The notes under the pieces: generated by a model | Databases searched by the model: none | Seen by the model: only the letters and a program-made list of their open reading frames with translations | Told to the model about the DNA's origin: nothing | In this document: one piece after another, positions 1 to 8,765 of the stretch | How the letters are laid out: every line of letters begins with the position of its first letter | How positions within the stretch are numbered: the first letter of the stretch is position 1 | NCBI GenBank assembly: GCA_040901765.1 | Contig: JBBDYG010000052.1 | Coordinates: 1 to 33,786 of the forward strand | Origin: JBBDYG01 sp040901765 | GTDB taxonomy: Bacteria; Planctomycetota; Planctomycetia; Pirellulales; Lacipirellulaceae | DNA: 33,786 bases | Reading direction: 5' to 3' | Translations under genes and position numbers: made by a program

Positions 1-38
1 CGCGCCTCGAAAACGCCCAAAAACAAAGCCGTGAAAAT

Positions 39-78
39 GTTGCATTTGAGTTTGGTGAGTTCAAACTTCAAATGCAAC
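39..78. repeat. Inverted repeat built on a TTGCATTTGA..TTTG motif
   Basis: The left arm (39-54, beginning GTTGCATTTGA) pairs with the right arm (62-78, ending TCAAATGCAAC). The pairing is perfect apart from one extra T in the right arm. The loop is seven bases. A third copy of the motif lies at 198-212, oriented opposite to the one at 61-75. The stem has no T-run after it, so it does not look like a terminator. No gene is visible around it. Confidence 0.75.
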
Positions 79-197
79 AAGCCAAACGCCCTGGATTTGA
101 AGGGGTTTTCGACGTTTGTTCACGATTCCCCGAAAATTCTAGAGCCGAACTGCTAGCAGCTTCGAAAATCAGCCCGCGACTCAGCCTCAAAGTTGTC

Positions 198-212
198 GCA
201 TTTGAAGTTTGA
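198..212. repeat. Third copy of the GCATTTGAAGTTTGA motif
   Basis: The 15 bases GCATTTGAAGTTTGA are the exact reverse complement of 61-75. This makes three copies of one motif within about 175 bases, in mixed orientation. The last copy lies 23 bases upstream of a sigma70-like promoter (236-264). It could be a protein-binding site or a small dispersed repeat; the sequence alone does not decide. Confidence 0.65.
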
Positions 213-235
213 CATCACCGTTTGGAATCCACCGC

Positions 236-264
236 TTGAAAAAGTGCCACCTCTCTGCTATAGT
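236..264 (+). promoter_or_regulatory. Sigma70-like promoter with no recognised gene downstream
   Basis: TTGAAA at 236-241 and TATAGT at 259-264 are separated by exactly 17 bases, so both boxes are close to the sigma70 consensus with ideal spacing. Transcription would run rightward from about 271. The first ORF it meets is the 21-codon ORF at 306-371; the first real gene is rpsA at 1004. It could therefore be the promoter of a decayed insertion sequence or drive a very long rpsA leader. Confidence 0.5.
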
Positions 265-305
265 GTACTTTTGAACAATTCCGCCTGCTCAGGAGTACCA
301 TTGCC

Positions 306-371
306 ATGCGATTCTACACCCGTCCCCCGCCCATCGAGGAGCGAGAGTTGAAGATCGAGGAGCGAGAATAG
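306..371 (+). pseudogene. Short ORF, possible remnant of an IS110-type transposase start
   Basis: An ATG at 306, ten bases after AGGAG at 291-295, opens a 21-residue frame (MRFYTRPPPIEERELKIEERE) that ends in TAG at 371. From family knowledge, many IS110-type transposases begin M-R/K-F-Y-T followed by a region ending in FYCGIDLHA. Only the first five residues agree here. Immediately afterwards the frame runs into a direct repeat (333-346 and 354-367, ATCGAGGAGCGAGA). The promoter, ribosome-binding site and start together look like a gene head cut off from its body. The IS110 assignment is tentative; it could also be a genuine micro-ORF or chance. Confidence 0.3.
333..367. repeat. Direct repeat ATCGAGGAGCGAGA x2
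   Basis: ATCGAGGAGCGAGA occurs at 333-346 and again at 354-367, a period of 21 bases, separated by GTTGAAG. It forms the 3' part of the 21-codon ORF. It reads as simple-sequence expansion in intergenic DNA. The same stretch also holds C-rich simple sequence around 660-686 (repeated CCCCCAG/CCCCCA). Confidence 0.6.
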
Positions 372-861
372 CTCGGGCTGTTCCGCCTCTTCCTTCAGCC
401 CTCCCCCGTTCCAGAATCCGCGCTTCGCCGGCCCGTTTGACTTCGTCGATCGGACCGCGTTCGCGGCGCGCGCCGACCGTGCGGCTGGCTCCTCGAGAGC
501 GGCCTGCCGGTACCGATGCGCCCCCAACGTGAAGAAAACCAATTGTGTCAGCGCCCATCGATGATCGAGCCATATTTGCGACGTCCGTTTGATGCTACAG
601 GGGTGCGCCAAACACCACGAAACATGGATCGCCACTCCTGGACAGAATTCGCTTCTTCCTTCCCCCAGCCCCCAGCCCCCACCCCATGGACATTGCTGCC
701 ATGCTCCATACTTGCTATCATTGCCGGATTCGCCCCTGCGTCTCCATTTCGGCCTGCGAACGTCGTCGGCCGGGCGTGTGGCACTGGTCCCTGTTCTTGT
801 GGGTCTCGGATACCCTTCCGGGCCGCATTTCTCGCGGCCCGCGCCCGAATCGAGAGGATTG
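372..861. other. Gene-free stretch
   Basis: Several overlapping frames stay open here on both strands because the DNA is GC-rich. None begins with a convincing ribosome-binding site or shows a recognisable domain, and their compositions (Arg/Pro/Ser-rich) are typical of random high-GC frames. I see no RNA gene. The C-rich tract near 660-686 is the only notable composition feature. Confidence 0.55.
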
Positions 862-958
862 CAAAGTAGTAGGCACTCTCCGAGTGCCGTAACGGAAGCC
901 GCGAACGCACCGCGATTTCGCAGTGCAGCTACGGCACACGGAGTGTGCCTGCTACTTT
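862..958. repeat. REP-like inverted pair upstream of rpsA
   Basis: Two copies of one roughly 31-base element face each other: 862-892 (starts CAAAGTAGTAGGCAC) and 928-958 (ends GTGCCTGCTACTTTG). Each has its own inner palindrome, GGCACTCTCCGAGTGCC at 872-888 and GGCACACGGAGTGTGCC at 933-949. The inner palindromes have compensating changes, since both keep pairing although their sequences differ. This matches REP/BIME organisation and suggests conservation of the fold. It ends 45 bases before the rpsA start. Confidence 0.8.
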
Positions 959-1003
959 GTCCATCAGGCGGATTGGTTTCTTTACCCCACCCCGTTTTTT
1001 TCT

Positions 1004-2839
<1,836 letters not shown>

Positions 2840-2849
2840 GTTACGCAAC

Positions 2850-2932
2850 GGGTGGCACGCCATGTGGTCGCGTCTCTCCGAGACGCGATTGCGAGTTTCG
2901 GAGAAACTCGCCCACAGGAGGGCGTGCCACCC
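2850..2932. repeat. Cloverleaf-like compound inverted repeat
   Basis: The outer arms GGGTGGCACGCC (2850-2861) and GGCGTGCCACCC (2921-2932) are perfectly complementary over 12 bases. Inside are two perfect 8-base-pair hairpins: TCGCGTCT/AGACGCGA (2868-2875 with 2881-2888, loop CTCCG) and GCGAGTTT/AAACTCGC (2891-2898 with 2904-2911, loop CGGAG). The two loops are reverse complements of each other. The whole can fold as a three-way junction. It starts 11 bases after the rpsA stop codon and has no T-run. Confidence 0.85.
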
Positions 2933-2951
2933 CGACATCCGGAAAAAACGC

Positions 2952-2984
2952 AACGACGCCGCGGGCGCAATCCGCGGCGTCGTT
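2952..2984 (+). terminator. Intrinsic terminator after rpsA
   Basis: AACGACGCCGCGG (2952-2964) pairs perfectly with CCGCGGCGTCGTT (2972-2984) around a 7-base loop. CTTATT follows, so the T-run is weak, but the 13-base-pair GC-rich stem is strong. It lies between rpsA and the sigma factor gene and suggests that the two are transcribed separately. Confidence 0.75.
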
Positions 2985-3094
2985 CTTATTGGCAGGGTCC
3001 GAACGTCGCTCACATTCGTCGCACGGCATCCGGTTTTACAAGGCATGGAGATTGATCAGCGGGAGCGACGATACCTTGAGCGTGTCGCCGTTCC

Positions 3095-3173
3095 ATTTCG
3101 GATTGTGGATTGCGGATTGCGGACTATGTTCGCGAGACCCGTTTTCATAAATCCGCCATCCGCAATCCGAAAT
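3095..3173. repeat. Inverted repeat of GGATTGCGGATT type
   Basis: The left arm 3095-3117 (starts ATTTCGGATTG) and right arm 3151-3173 (ends CAATCCGAAAT) are complementary at 21 of 23 positions, with a 33-base loop. Each arm contains an internal ATTGCGG/ATCCGC periodicity. The right arm stops only five bases before the sigma factor start codon, so a hairpin here could affect its translation. Confidence 0.75.
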
Positions 3174-3178
3174 CCCCG

Positions 3179-4042
3179 ATGCCCACTGCTCTGAAGAAAC
3201 GCAAAGTCAGCGCCGCTCCGCAGACTCCGCTGGAAACCTATCTCCGCGAGATCAATGAGACCGCGCTGCTGACGGCAGTGGAGGAGAAGGAGCTTGCCGT
3301 TAAGATCGGCAATGGCGACACCGCCGCTCGCGATCGCATGGTCCGCGCCAACCTGCGACTGGTGGTGAACATCGCCCGCGGCTACTCGGGCAAGGGCCTG
3401 AGCCTGCAGGACTTGATCGAAGAAGGCAATCTGGGTCTGCTCCGGGCGGTCGAGGGCTTCGACCCCGCGATGGGCACGCGCTTCAGCACCTATGCCAGCT
3501 ATTGGATCAAGCAATCCATCAAGCGGGCGCTCATCAATAGCGGCAAGACCATCCGCATCCCGGCCTACATGGTCGAGTTGCTTTCGAAGTGGCGTCGTGC
3601 CAGTGCCCGGCTCACCGAAGAGCTGGACCGCACGCCGACCCCCGAAGAGGTAGCCCGCGTGCTGGGCTTGGCCCGCAAGAAGCTGCCGATCATCAAGAAG
3701 GCCATCAAGATCTATAACGCCACGCCGCAGACCGATCAGGCCGAGGCGGGCTGGACCCTCAGCGACATGGTGATGGACGAGCGGCAGCAGGCGCCGGACG
3801 ACGCCCTGGTCGAAAGCGACTCGATGCGGCACGCATTGGAGATGCTCGAAACCATGGACGAGCGGGAGGCCACCGTGCTGCGGATGCGGTTTGGCTTGGC
3901 GGGCCACGAACCGCGGACGCTCAAGGAAATTGGCGAGTTGCTCGGTCTCACTCGGGAGCGCGTCCGGCAGATCGAATCCGAGGCGCTCAACAAAATGGCC
4001 GTCAGCCTCGACGATCCTGGCGGCGAATTCGCGGACGAATAA
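3179..4042 (+). CDS. Sigma-70 family RNA polymerase sigma factor (SigA/RpoD-like)
   Basis: This 287-residue sigma factor directs RNA polymerase to promoters. Region 1.2 (TPLETYLREINE, 16-27) is followed by region 2 at about 54-128, with the NLRLVVNIA and DLIEEGNLGLLRAVEGFDP signatures, the FSTYASYWIKQSIKRA core helix and the IRIP motif. Region 3 lies at about 130-210 and region 4 at about 218-272, with the helix-turn-helix LKEIGELLGLTRERVRQIE. There is no long region 1.1, so it is the size of a group 2 sigma or of the short primary-like sigmas common in planctomycetes. The frame is open back to 3110, but the extra codons are translated repeat sequence, so the ATG at 3179 is preferred. Whether it is the housekeeping or an alternative sigma cannot be decided here. 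Confidence 0.92.
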   Translation: MPTALKKRKVSAAPQTPLETYLREINETALLTAVEEKELAVKIGNGDTAARDRMVRANLRLVVNIARGYSGKGLSLQDLIEEGNLGLLRAVEGFDPAMGTRFSTYASYWIKQSIKRALINSGKTIRIPAYMVELLSKWRRASARLTEELDRTPTPEEVARVLGLARKKLPIIKKAIKIYNATPQTDQAEAGWTLSDMVMDERQQAPDDALVESDSMRHALEMLETMDEREATVLRMRFGLAGHEPRTLKEIGELLGLTRERVRQIESEALNKMAVSLDDPGGEFADE

Positions 4043-4091
4043 GCCGCAGAATCGCTATTCCCCCTAATTTATTAGCTATTCGCTTCGTCAC

Positions 4092-4106
4092 TGCTTAGGA
4101 TAAAAG
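4092..4106 (+). promoter_or_regulatory. Candidate promoter element, TGCTTAGGATAAAAG
   Basis: TGCTTAGGATAAAAG lies 54 bases before the ATG at 4146. Closely similar sequences occur at 11266 (TGCTTAGAATAACAG) and 13593 (GCTTAAGATAGCGG), each 48-63 bases upstream of a start codon on the same strand. It resembles a -10 region (TAGGATA/TAGAATA). No clear -35 box is visible. Confidence 0.4.
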
Positions 4107-4145
4107 TGGCGGGGCAAATTGGTCGAAGATTAACGGGGAACCGGC

Positions 4146-4634
4146 ATGACGATCCGTCGTTGTTGCTTACTTGTCTTGAGCGTGACGCTAGCAGGTCCAT
4201 TGGCACCGGTAGTTGCTCAATCGTCGCAGTCCGAGGGCCGACCCGTCTATCAGCGGCAAAGCACTTCGTGGCGGCCCGAGCACGATCGGCATCGCCGCCA
4301 CCACAATCAGCATTCAAGAGTCAAACCCCAGCACTCACCGCAGGTCTCGTCGGGCTGGTTCCAGCGACCGTATCCCTATCACTTAGACTATTACAAGATG
4401 CGTTATGGCGGCAGCTATGAACCGTATTTCGGCAATCTTTATGGCCCGCCGGTCATCGTCGCGCCGCAGCCGTTCTTTGGTGGATACGGGTACGGTGGGG
4501 GCATCGGGCCGCTGCAGGGTGAATTTGGCAATGCTCAACCGGGCTTCGGTGGTGCGCCATGGGGCGGCCAACCCGGCACGTTTATACCGTTCACAGAACC
4601 CATGGAAGAACCAGGGATAGTGCCGGCGCCCTGA
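4146..4634 (+). CDS. Small secreted Gly/Tyr/Pro-rich protein
   Basis: This is a 162-residue protein I do not recognise by family. Residues 1-24 form a clear signal peptide: Arg-Arg at 4-5, the hydrophobic stretch CLLVLSVTLAGPLA, and a cleavage site near VVAQ. The mature part starts with a His/Arg/Gln-rich segment (about 40-70) and continues as a Tyr/Gly/Pro-rich segment (YGGSYEPYFGNLYGPP, then FFGGYGYGGGIG). Low complexity and aromatic-glycine repeats suggest a disordered or surface-associated protein. The start follows a GGGGA stretch. A possible shared promoter element sits 54 bases upstream. The next gene is also a small exported protein on the same strand, so the two may be cotranscribed. 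Confidence 0.65.
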   Translation: MTIRRCCLLVLSVTLAGPLAPVVAQSSQSEGRPVYQRQSTSWRPEHDRHRRHHNQHSRVKPQHSPQVSSGWFQRPYPYHLDYYKMRYGGSYEPYFGNLYGPPVIVAPQPFFGGYGYGGGIGPLQGEFGNAQPGFGGAPWGGQPGTFIPFTEPMEEPGIVPAP

Positions 4635-4670
4635 CACTTGTTCCTTTTCGCCATGCAAGGAAGCGTTGCG

Positions 4671-4970
4671 ATGTCGATTCGATTCCATTGTCTGATATCC
4701 GCGTCTCTACTTTCGTTGGCGGCTGCATCGCCAGCGGCGGAACCCAGCCGGCGAGTTCACGTGGCCGGTTGGCATTCGGCCGCGTTCGTCCCGACGAGCA
4801 CGCCGGCGGTCGTTCAGACGGCTCCCTTTGCCGGCGCGCCGAACTACGTCAACCGGGTTCCGGCGTTTCGCTGGGGCTGGTTCGGCGCAGAAACATTCCC
4901 CGAAACTTGCGGTTGGCATCGCGACGCGGCCGGCGATTGGATTTATTGGTCCGTCCAGCAACGCTGGTAG
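4671..4970 (+). CDS. Small secreted protein with WGWFGAE motif
   Basis: This is a 99-residue exported protein of unknown function. The ATG at 4671 is chosen over the upstream in-frame ATG at 4638 because AAGGAAG (4657-4663) lies seven bases before it and the protein then begins with a standard signal peptide (MSIRFHCLISASLLSLAAA, cleavage near SPAAE). The mature protein is about 75 residues. Its C-terminal half is rich in aromatic residues and contains FRWGWFGAETF followed by a paired GWHRDAAGDWIYWS stretch, which looks like a small compact domain. It starts 36 bases after the preceding secreted-protein gene. Confidence 0.6.
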   Translation: MSIRFHCLISASLLSLAAASPAAEPSRRVHVAGWHSAAFVPTSTPAVVQTAPFAGAPNYVNRVPAFRWGWFGAETFPETCGWHRDAAGDWIYWSVQQRW

Positions 4971-5000
4971 CCGTCAGCGGCATTCGTCGGTAAGATCACT

Positions 5001-5062
5001 AGCCGCGTTCGCTTGCGACGCGCTTTCCAGCAGTCTGGAGCGCGTCGCAAGCGAGCGCGGCT
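5001..5062. repeat. Long hairpin with 23-base arms before the RmlD-like gene
   Basis: The arms 5001-5023 (starts AGCCGCGTTCGC) and 5040-5062 (ends GCGAGCGCGGCT) pair at 22 of 23 positions. The loop contains a further CCAG/CTGG pairing. It ends seven bases before the ATG at 5069 and has no T-run, so it is more like a dispersed palindrome than a terminator. Its position just before the start codon could mask ribosome access. Confidence 0.8.
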
Positions 5063-5068
5063 AATAAT

Positions 5069-6082
5069 ATGCCTCCTCTTCCACTACTTATCACAGGTGT
5101 TGCCGGCGTTGCGGGTTACAACGCATTTGGCTATTTTCACGCTCGTTACCCTGGCCAAGTGATTGCAATTCGCCAGGAGGATAACTGGCGACTGCGGTCA
5201 CCCGGCATCGTGGCCTGCAACGCGGAAGACACCCGCAAGCTGCGGGCGCTATTTGATCGCTACCAGTTCCGGTCCGTTCTCAACTGCGCCGGGAACTGCG
5301 CCTTGCGAGCATGTGAGCTAGATTCACGACTTGCGTGGCGGACGAATGTTGAAGGGCTGATCAACCTGCTTTCGATCGCCATTGAACGCGACGTGCGACT
5401 CGTTCATCTGTCGATTGATTTAGTGTTCGCTGGTCGCGACGGCGGCAGTTACGTCGAAACGGATTTTCCCAATCCGGTAACGGTCTACGGCAAGACGATG
5501 GTCGCCGCCGAGCAGCTTCTCGCCGATTGGATGCCGCAGGCTTGCGTGTTGCGTATCTCGTTACCGATGGGCGTCAGCTTTAACGGGCACGCGGGGGCGA
5601 TTGACTGGATTCAATCGCGGTTCAAAAAGGGACGTCCGGCGACGCTCTACTTCGACGAAATCCGGTCACCTGCGTATACCGATTGCTACAACCAGCTATT
5701 CAAACGCGTATTGGCGGGCGAACTGCACGGCCTCTTTCATGCCGGCGGCCCGCGGTCGCTGAGCCTGTTTCAAATCGCCCAGGTCGTGAATCGCGTTGAG
5801 GGATACGATCCCGAACTGCTGATTGGTTGCCCTCGCCGCGACGCCGGACCGATTCCGCCACGGGCAGGGAACGTAACGATGGATTCCGATCGCCTACAAA
5901 CGGCATTGGGCAGCCGGCTTCTCGACCCGTGGCCCTGGGATGAGAAGTTTCTACCCACGCACCCAGAGTGGCATCTAGAACGCAATGGCGACCGAGGAAG
6001 TCCTGCCCTGCTAGCGAATGTGCTTTACCGCAATCACGGTAGGTCGAGCACTGCGGTGTTACACAACCCAAGCCCTATGTAA
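5069..6082 (+). CDS. RmlD-like sugar-nucleotide reductase (extended SDR), catalytic Lys replaced
   Basis: This 337-residue protein has the fold pattern of dTDP-4-dehydrorhamnose reductase. It has an N-terminal Rossmann motif (ITGVAGVAG, 8-16), LVHLSIDLVFAG (111-122, matching the family STDYVFDG strand with Ser115) and NPVTVYGKTMVAAEQ (135-149, matching NPxxYGxTKxxGE). The family reduces a nucleotide-linked keto sugar with NAD(P)H using Tyr-x3-Lys. Here Tyr140 is present but the +4 position is Met144, not Lys; Lys142 is the nearest lysine. It may therefore be a non-catalytic homologue (like MAT2B-type proteins) or use another residue. No rhamnose pathway genes are nearby. No Shine-Dalgarno sequence is visible, and a hairpin abuts the start. 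Confidence 0.8.
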   Translation: MPPLPLLITGVAGVAGYNAFGYFHARYPGQVIAIRQEDNWRLRSPGIVACNAEDTRKLRALFDRYQFRSVLNCAGNCALRACELDSRLAWRTNVEGLINLLSIAIERDVRLVHLSIDLVFAGRDGGSYVETDFPNPVTVYGKTMVAAEQLLADWMPQACVLRISLPMGVSFNGHAGAIDWIQSRFKKGRPATLYFDEIRSPAYTDCYNQLFKRVLAGELHGLFHAGGPRSLSLFQIAQVVNRVEGYDPELLIGCPRRDAGPIPPRAGNVTMDSDRLQTALGSRLLDPWPWDEKFLPTHPEWHLERNGDRGSPALLANVLYRNHGRSSTAVLHNPSPM

Positions 6083-6275
6083 TAGTCATTGGCAGAATCG
6101 CGGCCTGGGGGCCGGCAATCTTTTCCAAATTACCCCATCTTTTCAGCCTCGCCACTAACCTTTTCACTAGCAGCCCTAGCGGATAGGCTTACTGCTTACG
6201 AAAAAGCGGGCATTTACGGTGCGGCAGGTGATGCCGGACCATTCGCCATAGCCCTGCGCTGTTCGGCATAGCTGC

Positions 6276-8741
6276 ATGTTTAAGCGAATCAAGACGCTCG
6301 TTGATCGACACTGGCTTGCAATTCTCGTGGGCTGGGTGGCGCTGGCGGTGGTGCTGAAGACCATCGCGCCCACTTGGGACGAGGTGGCGCTCGATGGCGA
6401 CCTCGACTATCTCCCCAAGAACTCGACCAGCATGCAGGGGCTTAAGCTGCTGCAAGAGGCGTTTCCCAACGAGCAAGCCAAGAGCGAAATCGTGCTCGTC
6501 TTCGCCCGCGATGAGAGTCCATTAACCGCCGAAGATCGACAATTCGCACTCGCCACCGCGGAGAAACTAACGCAAAGTCTGAAGGCGATTGAAGACTCGC
6601 CTTTCGTCGACATCTGGACCGAAACGACCGAAGTGATTGGCGACATGCTTCAGGCCAAAGGCGGTCATGCGGTGATGGTCGTCGCCCGAACCACTCGGGA
6701 CATGATGGCCTTTGACAATATTCCACTACTGCGGCTGGTGCAGAGAATTGTCGATCAAGCGCGTATCGATGCACCGCCGGGAATGACGGTTGGCATCACT
6801 GGCTCGGCAATGATCGGCGGGGATATTCAAGACTCGGTGCGTGAAAGCGTCGCGAGCACGGAATTTACCACGGTGGCGTTGGTCCTGGTTTTGCTTATCG
6901 CCATCTATCGAGCACCATTGCTGGTGCTCGTGCCGTTGGCAACCATTGCCGTCTCTCAATCAGTTGCCAATGACCTGACGGCTCTCGCGGCGCGGTACTT
7001 GGGACCGGAGTACATTCCCTGGTCGCCCTTCAAGATATTTACCACGTCAAAAATCTTCGTGGTCGTGATCCTGTATGGCGCCGCCACCGATTACTGCCTG
7101 TTCTTGATATCGCGTTACAAAGAGGAATTGGCTGCCGGCGTGCCAGTTCACGACGCCCCAGGGCAAGCTTTATACAACGTGGGGAGCGCGCTTGCGGGAA
7201 GCGCGTTCACCACGATTCTCGGTTTGTCGACGATGATCTTCGCCGAGTACGGCAAGTTCGTTTACAGCGGGCCAGTGGTGGCAGGCTGCTTGTTCGTGGC
7301 GACCGTGGCGTGCCTCACGTTTAGCCCGGCGCTGCTGCGGGCGATTGGACCGGCAGTGTTCTGGCCATTTGGAATCAAACGCGTCACGGAGCAAGTCGAA
7401 GCCAGTGCCGCGGCGCTGGACTACGGAATGGAGCATTCCGAAGAAATATCGCGCGGCCGATCGGATTGGGTTGCCGGTCCGACTTTGCGGTTTTGGAATT
7501 GGGTCGCCCAATTCATTCTGCGGCGTCCCGGCACGATTCTATTACTCAGCGTATGGCTTGCCGCGCCGTTCGTCTACTGGGGTTACCATGTGGAAGTAAC
7601 GCACGACTTCGTCGCGGAGCTTGCCGACGATCGAGAAACGATCCACGGCACGGCCATGATCCGTCAACACTTTGGCCCCGGTATCGTCGCTCCGCTGACG
7701 GTGATCGCAAGACTGCCGGATGGCGGGCTGAATGCCAAGGATGGAAAGTACACGATCGCCCATCTTCATAAAGCACTTTATGAGATGGAGGATGTGATCG
7801 ATGTGCGTAGTCTTTATCAACCTGCTGGCGGCCCACCTGGGCGCGCGCGGGTCACTGGCCGCGTCGCCGCCGGCAGCCCGATTGCACAAGAGAGGTTTGT
7901 GTCTCAAACCGAACCCTACGCGGGCGAAGTGACGCAACTAACCGTTGTGATAACGGAGGAACCGTTTTCCAAACAAGCCCGGGATATCAGCGGCCGCATC
8001 AAGGAGCAACTGGATGAACTCAGTCAACAGAAGACGACGCCGGACGGCGAAAACGCGTGGTACGGCGCTAAGTTCGACTTGATCGGCACCACGCCCGGCT
8101 TACGCGATTTGGAACTTACCACTAAATCCGACCAAACCCGTATTCAGATCGGGACGATGATCGCCGTTTACATGGTGTTGCTGGTCATCATCCGCAAGCC
8201 GGTGGCATGTACCTACCTGATGATCACGGTGCTCGTCAGCTACTGGGTGACCATCGGGATCACAGAGCAGTTTTTTCAATGGTACTACGGCGACACGTAC
8301 CACGGCATCGACTGGAAAGTGCCCGTGTTTTTGTTTGTGATCCTGATCGCCGTGGGCCAGGACTACAACATCTACCTCACGACCCGCGTATTTGAAGAAC
8401 AGGCTAAGCTGGGCCAGCGCAAGGGCCTGTGGCGGGCAATCGTCCAAACGGGCGGCATCATCACCAGTTGTGGCTTGATCATGGCAGGCACGTTTGTGTC
8501 GATGATGACCGGTACGCTACGGGGCATGATCGAGTTGGGCTTTGCGCTCTCGCTCGGCGTGTTGCTCGATACGTTCTTTGTGCGTACCGTCGTCGTCCCC
8601 TGTTACTTCGCCCTAATTGCCCGCTGGTTTCCGGATGAGCCTGTCGCAGCGCAATCGCCGGCTCCCGCGCCCAGCGCGGACAAGTCGCTTTCGCGACTCA
8701 CCCCGCGGCATACTCCCTCGCTCGCGGAACCCGCCCGGTGA
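6276..8741 (+). CDS. MMPL/RND family transporter
   Basis: This 821-residue inner-membrane protein belongs to the MMPL branch of RND transporters, which move lipids or other hydrophobic substrates using the proton gradient. It is a tandem duplication: a first transmembrane segment (about 13-30), a periplasmic loop (30-195), a five-helix bundle (about 197-375), then the same layout again from about 418. Each bundle has the proton-relay Asp-Tyr pair, in GAATDYCLFLISRYKEE (Asp272-Tyr273) and AVGQDYNIYLTTRVFEE (Asp696-Tyr697). The C-terminal tail is Pro/Ala-rich. It stands alone with no membrane-fusion or outer-membrane partner nearby, and it is convergent with the next gene (24 bases apart). The substrate cannot be told. 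Confidence 0.9.
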   Translation: MFKRIKTLVDRHWLAILVGWVALAVVLKTIAPTWDEVALDGDLDYLPKNSTSMQGLKLLQEAFPNEQAKSEIVLVFARDESPLTAEDRQFALATAEKLTQSLKAIEDSPFVDIWTETTEVIGDMLQAKGGHAVMVVARTTRDMMAFDNIPLLRLVQRIVDQARIDAPPGMTVGITGSAMIGGDIQDSVRESVASTEFTTVALVLVLLIAIYRAPLLVLVPLATIAVSQSVANDLTALAARYLGPEYIPWSPFKIFTTSKIFVVVILYGAATDYCLFLISRYKEELAAGVPVHDAPGQALYNVGSALAGSAFTTILGLSTMIFAEYGKFVYSGPVVAGCLFVATVACLTFSPALLRAIGPAVFWPFGIKRVTEQVEASAAALDYGMEHSEEISRGRSDWVAGPTLRFWNWVAQFILRRPGTILLLSVWLAAPFVYWGYHVEVTHDFVAELADDRETIHGTAMIRQHFGPGIVAPLTVIARLPDGGLNAKDGKYTIAHLHKALYEMEDVIDVRSLYQPAGGPPGRARVTGRVAAGSPIAQERFVSQTEPYAGEVTQLTVVITEEPFSKQARDISGRIKEQLDELSQQKTTPDGENAWYGAKFDLIGTTPGLRDLELTTKSDQTRIQIGTMIAVYMVLLVIIRKPVACTYLMITVLVSYWVTIGITEQFFQWYYGDTYHGIDWKVPVFLFVILIAVGQDYNIYLTTRVFEEQAKLGQRKGLWRAIVQTGGIITSCGLIMAGTFVSMMTGTLRGMIELGFALSLGVLLDTFFVRTVVVPCYFALIARWFPDEPVAAQSPAPAPSADKSLSRLTPRHTPSLAEPAR

Positions 8742-8765
8742 TCGCGGCGATGCGCGGCAGTCGAG

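Noticed and set aside
39..212. CRISPR-like array
   Set aside because: Only three copies in mixed orientation with unequal spacing; no cas genes in the window.
258..635. 125-codon minus-strand frame near the left edge
   Set aside because: No domain or ribosome-binding site, and it overlaps repeats and the sigma70-like promoter region.
923..1003. Upstream extension of rpsA by 27 codons
   Set aside because: It would translate the REP-like repeat, and the S1 alignment begins naturally at the ATG at 1004.
3056..3907. 283-codon minus-strand frame opposite the sigma factor
   Set aside because: Fully antisense to a clearly conserved gene; it extends into repeat DNA.
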